Part shown: positions 1-6,128 of the stretch, piece after piece
How positions within the stretch are numbered: position 1 is the stretch's first letter
How the letters are laid out: each line of letters opens with the position of its first letter
DNA from: Methanoculleus sp. UBA374
Lineage (GTDB): Archaea; Halobacteriota; Methanomicrobia; Methanomicrobiales; Methanoculleaceae
Assembly: GCA_002508705.1 (NCBI GenBank)
Contig: DAYL01000021.1
Span: 8,901-26,717 of the forward strand
Reading direction: 5' to 3'
DNA: 17,817 nt
Made by a program: the position numbers and the translations under genes
The notes under the pieces: model-generated
Told to the model about the DNA's origin: nothing
Databases searched by the model: none
The model's input: only the letters and a program-made list of their open reading frames with translations

Positions 1-730
1 GTTTTGATCCTTCAGTCTCCGGAACTTCCGGGTCTTTCGGGGCCGTGGACAACCCGGCAACACCGTTCACCGGGAGAGAGAACGTGACGGCTCTGGCATC
101 GGTGTGCGGCCCCGCTTCGTCAATAACCGCCTCCATGATGCCGCGCCCGGCTTCGCTTTGCGTGACGATCAGGACGAGGTCCTTTTCAGGCAGGATGGTC
201 ACACCGAAGAACTTCTCCATCTCTTTCGCGCCGGTCCCGCGTGCATGGACGACGGTCCCACCCGTCGCTCCTGCCCGCTTTGCCGCTTCCATTACAACGT
301 CGGCAAAACCCCTGTTTGCAACAACCAGGATCAGATCGTACTGGACATTTTGCTCCATAACTTGCTCTCCACTCTCTGTTTCTGATACGCCCTGAGGGAA
401 TGCTCCTGCCGGGGCTCCGTAGACGCTGCCGATAGGCAGCGTAAAGACGATACCGCGGTTGTGTTTATCCGGACCCACCTCGTTACCGACCCGCTCAAGC
501 AGGGCTTTAGACTGTTTCTGCGACATTATGCTGAAAAGAAGCGTCTTCCCGGTTTCGCCCAGACCAAGGTAACTCAAAATTTGAGAGTTGGCTGTTCCTC
601 TTCCCAGGGCTAACAGGTTAAATGTCACACTCGCGTCTGTAAGCAGGTGTAGTATCCTTTCATCCTGCCCCCGGTCGAAGATGGTAACCATCAATACCAG
701 CGGCGCATCTGCAGATGTATCGTGCAACAT
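1..730 (-). CDS. Tandem P-II-like regulatory protein (partial, runs off left edge)
   Basis: An open frame runs from an ATG at 730 to the window edge without a stop (243 residues visible). It holds two similar P-II-like halves, about residues 10-105 and 130-228. Each has a hydrophobic strand (LVLMVTIFDRG; YDLILVVANRG), a helix, a GRGT/ARGT segment, a second strand (KTLLFSIM; KDLVLIVT), a helix, and a closing strand before a Pro (GIVFTLPIG; AVTFSLPVNG). The segments where classical GlnB/GlnK have the long T-loop are short, with no obvious equivalent of the modified Tyr. A Gly/Pro/Glu-rich linker joins the halves, and the low-complexity tail suggests that few residues are missing. The ATG at 730 was chosen over 736 because GAGGA lies 6 nt before it but directly abuts 736. 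The gene follows the DUF1538 gene by 43 bp on the same strand, so it is probably its cytosolic regulator. The P-II-like fold is confident; the ligand is unknown. Confidence 0.75.
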   Translation of the reverse strand, partial: MLHDTSADAPLVLMVTIFDRGQDERILHLLTDASVTFNLLALGRGTANSQILSYLGLGETGKTLLFSIMSQKQSKALLERVGNEVGPDKHNRGIVFTLPIGSVYGAPAGAFPQGVSETESGEQVMEQNVQYDLILVVANRGFADVVMEAAKRAGATGGTVVHARGTGAKEMEKFFGVTILPEKDLVLIVTQSEAGRGIMEAVIDEAGPHTDARAVTFSLPVNGVAGLSTAPKDPEVPETEGSK

Positions 731-773
731 TCTCATTCCTCGTTACCACCACATGATCTCGACATTCTCCTTG

Positions 774-2270
774 TCAAAGGTTTCTATGCCCGCCCTTCTT
801 CCTCTCCGCGGCTTTCGCCCTCCGCACCTTGATCTGGTAGGTCAATCCTATGATCTGCACGGTTATCAGCGGCATCATGGCCACCATGCCGATGATGCCG
901 AAAGCATCCGTCAGCATGTTGCCCCCCAGGACCTCGGTGGCCCCCAGAGCAAACGGGAGCAGGAATGCCGCCGCCATAGTGCCCGCGGCCACACCCCCGG
1001 AATCGAACGCAATCGCGGTAAAGATCTGGGGCACAAAGAACGTCAGCAGGAGAGCGACAGCATAGCCCGGCAGGAGGAAGAGCCAGAGGTCGATGCCCGC
1101 AAGGATGCGGATCATGGCAAGAGCCAGGGCAAGTCCCACGCCAATGGAGAGGCTCAGCATCATGATCTTCCTTGAAATTGCGCCGCTCGTGATATCTTCA
1201 ATCTGTTTGGTGAGGATGTGCACGGCAGGCTCCGCAGCAACGATGAAGATGCCGATGACCAGACCTAACGGGACCAGTATCCAGTTGTACGGCAACGACG
1301 CGATGGCATGGCCCAGATACGTTCCGGCCGGCATGAAGCCGATATACACTCCGGTCAGGAATACTGTGAGCCCCACGAGGATGTAAACCAGCCCCACGCC
1401 AATCCGGATCAGCTGGCTCCGGGGCAACTTTAAGTTCACCACCTGGTATACGCCGAAGAGCACGACGACGGGCAACAGGATGACGCAGACCTCTTCGAAG
1501 AATTCAAGCAGCCCTCCGATATACAGCGCCACGAGTTCCCCCATGCTGTTTGCCGTGGCGGGGGTCTCAAAGGCGTAGCCGGTGCCTGTGGGGTCGTAGA
1601 ACATCCCCAGGATCAGGACAGCCAGGATCGGCCCTATCGAGCAGAGGGCGCACAGGCCGAAGCTGTCCTCCTCCGAGCTTCGTCCCGCGCGGACTGCCGA
1701 AACACCGGCGCCCAATGCGAGGATGAAGGGCACGGTGATGGGGCCCGTGGTGACGCCTCCCGAATCAAACCCCACGCCGATGTACTCCGGGGCGGTGAAC
1801 GCGGCCACGATGAAGACCAGGGCGTACAGGAGCACAAACAGGTGCGAGAGTTTAACCTGGAAGAGTATCCGCAGCATGGCGAGCACGAGAAAGATGCCCA
1901 CGCCGAAGGCGACCGTGGCTACGAGGACAAGATCGGGCACGGCGGGGACCTGCCGGGTCAACACCTGCAGGTCGGGCTCCGCCAGCGTTAACGCCACGCC
2001 CAGCAGAAAACTGACCAGGATCATCAACCACAGGTTCCGCGACTCGGTCAGTTTCGCACCTATCAACTTACCCATCGGCAGCACGGCCATATCGGCGCCG
2101 AGCGTGAAGGCGCTCATGCCCAGGATGAGCAGAACGATTCCCGGTACAAAGAGCATCAGCGTGCCGAACGGCAGGGGGGCTATGGTAAAATGAAGCAGGA
2201 GGATAATTATGCCTATCGGCAAAACCGACCGTGTCGATTCTTTAAATTTATCTACCAGCGCTCTTTGCAT
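774..2270 (-). CDS. DUF1538 family membrane protein (putative transporter/channel)
   Basis: A 498-residue, very hydrophobic protein with about 12 predicted membrane segments. It is internally duplicated: AEPDLQVLTRQV near residue 97 matches AEPAVHILTKQI near 346, and GFDSGGVTTG near 167 matches AFDSGGVAAG near 420. The repeated FDSGGV...G motif is the best landmark of the DUF1538 family and probably lies in re-entrant or helix-breaking segments of two pseudo-symmetric halves. A Lys/Arg-rich tail (from KVRRAKAAERKK) marks a cytosolic C-terminus. The start at 2270 sits about 29 nt from a TATA-like element and has no good Shine-Dalgarno sequence, so the transcript is probably leaderless. The substrate is unknown. 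The downstream P-II-like gene suggests gating or regulation by a cytosolic metabolite, by analogy with AmtB-GlnK (inference). Family assignment is good; transport function is inferred. Confidence 0.85.
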   Translation of the reverse strand: MQRALVDKFKESTRSVLPIGIIILLLHFTIAPLPFGTLMLFVPGIVLLILGMSAFTLGADMAVLPMGKLIGAKLTESRNLWLMILVSFLLGVALTLAEPDLQVLTRQVPAVPDLVLVATVAFGVGIFLVLAMLRILFQVKLSHLFVLLYALVFIVAAFTAPEYIGVGFDSGGVTTGPITVPFILALGAGVSAVRAGRSSEEDSFGLCALCSIGPILAVLILGMFYDPTGTGYAFETPATANSMGELVALYIGGLLEFFEEVCVILLPVVVLFGVYQVVNLKLPRSQLIRIGVGLVYILVGLTVFLTGVYIGFMPAGTYLGHAIASLPYNWILVPLGLVIGIFIVAAEPAVHILTKQIEDITSGAISRKIMMLSLSIGVGLALALAMIRILAGIDLWLFLLPGYAVALLLTFFVPQIFTAIAFDSGGVAAGTMAAAFLLPFALGATEVLGGNMLTDAFGIIGMVAMMPLITVQIIGLTYQIKVRRAKAAERKKGGHRNL

Positions 2271-2294
2271 CCATCTTATATGTCGATTTAAATG

Positions 2295-2303
2295 AATATA
2301 TAG
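2295..2303 (-). promoter_or_regulatory. TATA box for the DUF1538/P-II operon
   Basis: On the minus strand the sequence reads CTATATATT, centred about 29 nt before the ATG at 2270. That spacing would place transcription initiation at or within a few nucleotides of the start codon. Confidence 0.55.
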
Positions 2304-2352
2304 AGTTCAGCCCCGGGCGATGGGGCCGATCGAAACGGCGGCAGACCCAACG

Positions 2353-2360
2353 TATATATA
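2353..2360 (+). promoter_or_regulatory. TATA box for the ferritin-like gene
   Basis: TATATATA lies in the divergent intergenic region. It predicts a start near 2380 and a leader of roughly 55 nt that carries GGAGG 10 nt before the ATG at 2436. Confidence 0.55.
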
Positions 2361-2435
2361 CCATCCCCGCGCACGCCTCAAAAAGAGGCCGGCAGTTTCC
2401 CGGCCTTCATACCGTTTGCAGGGAGGTTATGAAGA

Positions 2436-2747
2436 ATGCCCGATTTCGCCGATCCCTTTGCCGGGAACCACATGGAACGCCGATTGGACCCGGGAGAATT
2501 GATCCGGACAATCCGGTTCTCGATCGCTGCCGAATACGAGGCGATCCAGCTCTACGAACAGATCGCCGACTCGACCGACGACCCACTGGTCCGGAAAGTC
2601 ATGCTTGATATCGCCGACGAGGAGAAGGAGCATGCAGGCGAGTTTCTGCGCCTCCTCCGCGAGATCGCCCCCGCCGAAGAGGGGTTCTATCAGCACGGCT
2701 ATAAGGAGGTCGAAGAGATGATCGCCGAGGTAAAGGGCGGAAAGTGA
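2436..2747 (+). CDS. Ferritin-like (EncFtn/rubrerythrin-type) diiron protein, 103 aa
   Basis: A short all-helical protein with the ferritin-like metal signature in two helices: a Glu in AAEYEAIQLYEQI (about residues 31-43) and E-x-x-H in DEEKEHAGEF (about 67-76), separated by a short DSTDDP turn. One such hairpin supplies only half of a four-helix diiron site, so the protein must dimerise or form a ring to make a complete centre, as encapsulated ferritins (EncFtn) do. Length and motif order (E..., STD-P, DEEKEHA) resemble EncFtn more than full-length rubrerythrin, and there is no rubredoxin-like domain. The likely role is iron oxidation/storage or peroxide defence in an anaerobe. A strong Shine-Dalgarno sequence supports the start. 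No encapsulin shell gene is in view. The stop is 12 bp from the stop of the convergent Cys-rich gene. Fold is confident; exact subfamily is less so. Confidence 0.8.
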   Translation: MPDFADPFAGNHMERRLDPGELIRTIRFSIAAEYEAIQLYEQIADSTDDPLVRKVMLDIADEEKEHAGEFLRLLREIAPAEEGFYQHGYKEVEEMIAEVKGGK

Positions 2748-2759
2748 CCGCTTCCCCCG

Positions 2760-2933
2760 TTATCGCAGTCTGCAGGACTCCTCATAGGATCTCTTGCAGT
2801 CGGGGCAGAGCGTCCTGGCCTTCCGAAGGTCGGGAAACGTCTCTTCGGTGACCTCATCGCAGGCTGCCCCGCAGATCTCACACCAGTACTCCTTCGTCTC
2901 CTCTTTTTCGTCGCCTTTTACCTTACGTTTCAT
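2760..2933 (-). CDS. Small Cys-rich zinc-ribbon-like protein, 57 aa
   Basis: A short complete frame from ATG 2933 to TAA 2760. A charged N-terminus (MKRKVKGDEKEETKEY) is followed by WCEICGAAC and, 18 residues later, LCPDCK, giving the CxxC...CxxC spacing of a small zinc ribbon or rubredoxin-like knuckle. A further Cys lies near the C-terminus. GGGAGG lies 7 nt before the ATG on the minus strand, which strongly supports a real gene. It follows the SDR gene by 67 bp on the same strand and may be co-transcribed with it; a TATA-like GCATATC near 2985-2991 could alternatively serve it alone. Its function is unknown. Similar small archaeal zinc proteins often bind nucleic acid or a partner protein, but nothing here shows which. 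Confidence 0.7.
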   Translation of the reverse strand: MKRKVKGDEKEETKEYWCEICGAACDEVTEETFPDLRKARTLCPDCKRSYEESCRLR

Positions 2934-3000
2934 GTACCTGCCCTCCCCCCGTATTCACGGACGGGATACCGCTCTCCGTCATCCGTGATATGCTTTCGGG

Positions 3001-3825
3001 TCACCATCGCCCGGTTCCGGTAAGGTCACGCCCCATCTCCCAGAACCGCTCCCGGAACCCGGGAGCGAGGGCGAGGGCCGACGGACGGGCCCACCGGGTC
3101 TCCTCAAAGTAGCCGCCGTTCATCCTGCCGGCATCCGGTGAGACGGCGAGGTACGCCTCCACCTCCGCACCGTGCTCCGGCGGCGCCCCGCCGTCCCGGC
3201 CGCCCGTATAGGCCCGGAGGAGTTTCGTGTCGGTCACCCCCGGGTGGAGAGAGTTCGCCGTCACCCCCTTCCCTTCGAGGCGCCGGGCGAGCTGGACGGT
3301 GAAGGCGACGGCCCCTAATTTCGATACGGCATAGGCATCGTAGGCGTCGTAGTTCTGAAATCCCGGGAGGTTCTCCCAGTCGACCGACCGCACGCTCCGG
3401 TGGGCTATCGACGCAACGTTGACGACCCTCGCCGGTGCGCTCTCCATCAAGAGCGGGCGGAGGTCGTGGGTGAGCAGGAACGGCGCAAGGAAGTTCACGG
3501 CAACCGTCATCTCGACCCCTCCGGGTGCAACCGCCCGCTCCGGCATGAAGACCCCGGCGTTGTTGATGAGCACGTTCAGCCGGTCATGCGCATCGCCTAC
3601 CTCCCGCGCGAGGCGCCGGACCTGTTCCTGCACCGAGAGGTCGCCGATGAAGAGGCTCAACCGGTCGGACCCGGTGGCCGCCTTCAGCTCCGCGAGGACG
3701 GCCCGACCCTTCGTGGGGTCCCTGCCGTGGATCAGGACACGGTGGCCCTGCTCGGCGAGGAGGCGCGCGGCCGCCTTCCCGATACCGTCCGTCGAGCCCG
3801 TGACGAGGATGGTCTGCTCCGTCAT
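3001..3825 (-). CDS. Short-chain dehydrogenase/reductase (SDR)
   Basis: A 274-residue classical SDR. It has the cofactor glycine motif TGSTDGIG at 9-16, HGR at 33-35 (an Arg after the second strand favours NADP), D62 in the adenine-binding GDLS, NNAG at 88-91, and the catalytic set N111, S139, Y165 and K169 (YAVSK). HPGVTDT after the last core strand is typical of the retinol dehydrogenase/WW-oxidoreductase-like group. The C-terminal substrate loop is long and includes a GRDGGAPPEHGAE insert. The substrate is unknown. The start at 3825 has no clear Shine-Dalgarno; an AT-rich AAACATTCAA on the minus strand about 30 nt upstream would fit a near-leaderless mRNA. The gene diverges from the RHH-acyl-CoA synthetase, and a GGTGCGCACC palindrome lies only 10 nt before its ATG, so the two may share regulation. 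Confidence 0.88.
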   Translation of the reverse strand: MTEQTILVTGSTDGIGKAAARLLAEQGHRVLIHGRDPTKGRAVLAELKAATGSDRLSLFIGDLSVQEQVRRLAREVGDAHDRLNVLINNAGVFMPERAVAPGGVEMTVAVNFLAPFLLTHDLRPLLMESAPARVVNVASIAHRSVRSVDWENLPGFQNYDAYDAYAVSKLGAVAFTVQLARRLEGKGVTANSLHPGVTDTKLLRAYTGGRDGGAPPEHGAEVEAYLAVSPDAGRMNGGYFEETRWARPSALALAPGFRERFWEMGRDLTGTGRW

Positions 3826-3962
3826 ATGCAGCCCCGGTGCGCACCCTCTTGGCTTGAATGTTTGGTGCCGGCACGACGGGACCTGGTGCGCTCCTCGCTA
3901 ACCCCCGGCCTGCACGGGGGCTCAATGCACCCAAGATGGTGCCTTTCAGGAGATCCCGTGCA

Positions 3963-3971
3963 TTAAAAAAA
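3963..3971 (+). promoter_or_regulatory. TATA-like element of the RHH-acyl-CoA synthetase
   Basis: TTAAAAAAA lies about 21 nt before the ATG at 3988. No good Shine-Dalgarno sequence precedes that ATG or the in-frame ATG at 4009. The promoter would give either a leaderless message starting near 3988 or one with a ~20-nt leader for the 4009 start. Confidence 0.4.
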
Positions 3972-3983
3972 GCAAAAAGATGA

Positions 3984-4019
3984 TATCATGCACCACATAC
4001 CTGTAAGTATGGTGCGATA
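3984..4019 (+). repeat. Imperfect inverted repeat spanning the synthetase start codon
   Basis: The left arm (3984-4000, TATC...GCACCACATAC) mirrors the right arm (4007-4019, GTATGGTGCGATA) around the 6-nt centre CTGTAA. CATAC/GTATG pair perfectly; GCACC/GGTGC and TATC/GATA pair with small offsets. Its position over the predicted transcription and translation start suits a repressor site. Confidence 0.5.
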
Positions 4020-5850
4020 CTCGGTCACGATGCCGGACGACCTCGTGAAGAAGATCGACAGGCTGTGCGATGCCCGAGGGGTTTCCCGGTCGGAATGGCT
4101 CAATGAACTCTGCACGACACACGTCGAGAGCGCATCCGATAACGACGTGCTACAGCCCGCCATCCTCGGGGAGATCCCCTCTAAACGAACTTTAGGACCC
4201 AATGTTCCCGATTATGAGGCCGCCTGTGCGAACTTTACGATCGACGTCCCGGCATATTTCAACTTCGGCTACGATGTGATCGACCGGTGGGCCGAGACCG
4301 ACCGGAACAAACTTGCAATGATCTGGGTGGACCAGGCGGGCAACGAGAAGAAATACTCCTTCCGCGACCTCAAGTATCTCTCCAACGGCGCCGCCAACAT
4401 CCTGTTGAAGTACGGTATCAAGAAGGGCGACCGGGTCATGCTGATGCTCCCGAGGGTCCCGGAATGGTGGATCTTCGTTATCGCGCTCATCAAACTTGGT
4501 GCAATATACTGTCCCTGTCCGACGATGCTGACCCCAAAGGACATCAAGTACCGTATCCGGGCCGGAAAGTTCCGGATGATCATCACCAACTGTGAGAACG
4601 CCGGAAAGGTCGATGAGGTCGCCGATGCCTGTCCGCTGCTCGATACCCTCTTCCTCGCCGACGGAGAGCGGGAGGGCTGGGCGAGTTATCCGCACGAACT
4701 CGAATACCCTGCACCAGTATCGCACCGCACGGTCAGTATGCCGGTCGCAAAAAAGACGAAAGCAACCGACCCGATGCTGATATACTTCACCTCCGGCACC
4801 ACCGGCGAGGCCAAGATGGTGCTGCACAACCAGAGTTACGCGCTCGGACACGTCATAACCGCCTCATTCTGGCAGGATCTCACGCCCAACGACCTCCACC
4901 TGACCTTCTCGGATACCGGGTGGGCGAAGTGCGGCTGGGGCAAGATCTTCGGTCAGTGGATTGCCGGGGCATGTATCTTCGTCTACGATATCCGGGGGAA
5001 GTTCAGCGCAACCGAACTCTTGCCGCTGATGGAAAGGTATGAAGTGACCTCGTTCTGCGCACCGCCGACGGTCTACCGGATGCTGATCCTTGCCGACCTC
5101 GACAAGTTCGATTTCCGGAACCTCCGGCACTGCTGCAGCGCCGGCGAGCCGCTCAACCCCGAGGTGATCCGCGTCTGGCAGGAGGGCACCGGACAGCCGA
5201 TCTACGAGGGATACGGCCAGACGGAGACCGTCTGCTGCATCGCCACGCTCCCCTGCATGGCGCATAAGCCCGGCTCCATGGGAAAGCCCGTACCGGGATG
5301 GCACATCGAGCTCCACGACGACGACGGGAACCCGGTCGGGGTCGGGGAAGAGGGACGGATTGCCGTCAAACTCGACCCCCGCCCGGTCGGGCTCTTCATG
5401 GAGTACCTGGATAACCCCGAAGCGAACCGGGAGTCGTTCCAGAACGGGTTCTACTACACCGGCGACAAGGCACGCATGGACGAAGACGGCTACTTCTGGT
5501 TCATCGGGCGCAACGACGACGTCATCAAGTCTTCCGGCTACCGGATCGGACCCTTCGAGGTCGAGAGCGCGCTCATGGAGCACCCGGCCGTTCAGGAGTC
5601 GGCGGTCGTCGGGTCGCCGGACCTCATCAGGGGCATGATCGTCAAGGCGTTCGTCGTTCTGAAGCCCGGTTACCAGCCGTCCGAGTCGCTGGTCAAGGAA
5701 CTCCAGGCCTATGTCCGGAACACCACCGCCCCCTACAAGTACCCGCGAGCAATCGAGTTTGTCCCGGAACTCCCGAAGACCATCTCGGGAAAGATCCAGC
5801 GAAACATCCTGCGGGACCGGGAACTGCGGAAGCACGCGAACGGAAACTGA
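3988..5850 (+). CDS. Medium-chain acyl-CoA synthetase with N-terminal ribbon-helix-helix domain
   Basis: A 620-residue ANL-superfamily enzyme that would activate a carboxylic acid with ATP and CoA, closest in style to the Methanosarcina medium-chain acyl-CoA synthetase. Residues 8-48 form a ribbon-helix-helix unit: strand MVRYSVTMP, helix DDLVKKIDRLCDARG, turn GVSRSE, helix WLNELCTTHV. Residues ~70-620 are the enzyme: A3 motif YFTSGTTGEAK (266-276), A5 YGQTET (409-414), A7 YYTGD (489-493), hinge region GRNDDVIKSSGYRIG, and A10 PKTISGK with catalytic K602. Typical family members lack the ~60-residue extension and begin near the FTIDVPAYFNFGYDV segment. The frame is continuous, so this is a true in-frame fusion. 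The start may be 3988 or, better matching RHH proteins, the ATG at 4009. It diverges from an SDR gene. Enzyme class is certain; acyl substrate and DNA binding are inferred. Confidence 0.93.
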   Translation: MHHIPVSMVRYSVTMPDDLVKKIDRLCDARGVSRSEWLNELCTTHVESASDNDVLQPAILGEIPSKRTLGPNVPDYEAACANFTIDVPAYFNFGYDVIDRWAETDRNKLAMIWVDQAGNEKKYSFRDLKYLSNGAANILLKYGIKKGDRVMLMLPRVPEWWIFVIALIKLGAIYCPCPTMLTPKDIKYRIRAGKFRMIITNCENAGKVDEVADACPLLDTLFLADGEREGWASYPHELEYPAPVSHRTVSMPVAKKTKATDPMLIYFTSGTTGEAKMVLHNQSYALGHVITASFWQDLTPNDLHLTFSDTGWAKCGWGKIFGQWIAGACIFVYDIRGKFSATELLPLMERYEVTSFCAPPTVYRMLILADLDKFDFRNLRHCCSAGEPLNPEVIRVWQEGTGQPIYEGYGQTETVCCIATLPCMAHKPGSMGKPVPGWHIELHDDDGNPVGVGEEGRIAVKLDPRPVGLFMEYLDNPEANRESFQNGFYYTGDKARMDEDGYFWFIGRNDDVIKSSGYRIGPFEVESALMEHPAVQESAVVGSPDLIRGMIVKAFVVLKPGYQPSESLVKELQAYVRNTTAPYKYPRAIEFVPELPKTISGKIQRNILRDRELRKHANGN

Positions 5851-5979
5851 CCGGCCCGTTCGATTGTTTACGACCCGGGCATCCCGGCGGGAGGGGAATG
5901 CTCCCGAAACCCCGTTTCTCAACCCTTCCGGAGCGCACCGGACTGCCGATGGAGGGAGAGGCACGATCTTCGGCGAAGG

Positions 5980-6015
5980 TTTATATCTTTCAAAATATTC
6001 CGAAAGATCTTCGGA
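5980..6015 (+). promoter_or_regulatory. Promoter and inverted repeat upstream of the REC-PAS kinase
   Basis: TTTATATC at 5980-5987 is a good archaeal TATA box. Just downstream, TCCGAA (5999-6004) and TTCGGA (6010-6015) form a perfect 6-bp inverted repeat with a 5-nt centre, overlapping the predicted transcription start, so it is a possible operator. The leader to the gene at 6129 would be about 115-120 nt and holds a second AT-rich stretch (ATAAATTAG) and GGAGG at 6112-6116. Apart from these I see nothing else in 5851-6128. Confidence 0.45.
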
Positions 6016-6128
6016 TTAGCGATATCTCAACCAAAAAACAGATAAATTAGTATGATTTTGCAGAATAAGACAATATCAAGACTTAGAATCAACTACGGGC
6101 TGCATTTTATAGGAGGAGAACGGCTTTG

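Larger units (their letters stand above)
3836..4019. promoter_or_regulatory. Divergent control region with repeated GGTGC/GCACC half-sites
   Basis: Eight copies of GGTGC or its complement occur within about 180 bp, at 3836, 3841, 3864, 3885, 3927, 3938, 3990 and 4011. Several form inverted pairs: GGTGCGCACC (3836-3845), GTGCCGGCAC (3865-3874), GCACC-6 nt-GGTGC (3927-3942), and a wider pair around the synthetase start (3990-4015). By eye, the SDR gene has four copies in 825 bp and the synthetase coding region about six in 1.8 kb, so the cluster is clearly enriched. RHH regulators bind short repeated half-sites as dimers of dimers, so these are candidate operators for the RHH domain encoded at once downstream. 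Binding is inferred. Confidence 0.5.

Noticed and set aside
588..1175. A 195-codon plus-strand frame across the P-II-like/DUF1538 boundary
   Set aside because: Antisense to two well-supported genes; His/Arg/Gln-rich composition and no recognised domain.
3902..3920. CCCCCG-GCCTGCA-CGGGGG hairpin in the SDR-synthetase intergenic region as a terminator
   Set aside because: Both neighbouring genes are transcribed away from this point and no T-run follows, so a terminator role makes no sense; it may just be part of the structured control region.
4864..5964. A 366-codon minus-strand open frame antisense to the acyl-CoA synthetase
   Set aside because: It mirrors third-position G+C bias of the real gene and has low-complexity Arg/Val/Asp composition with no domain motif.
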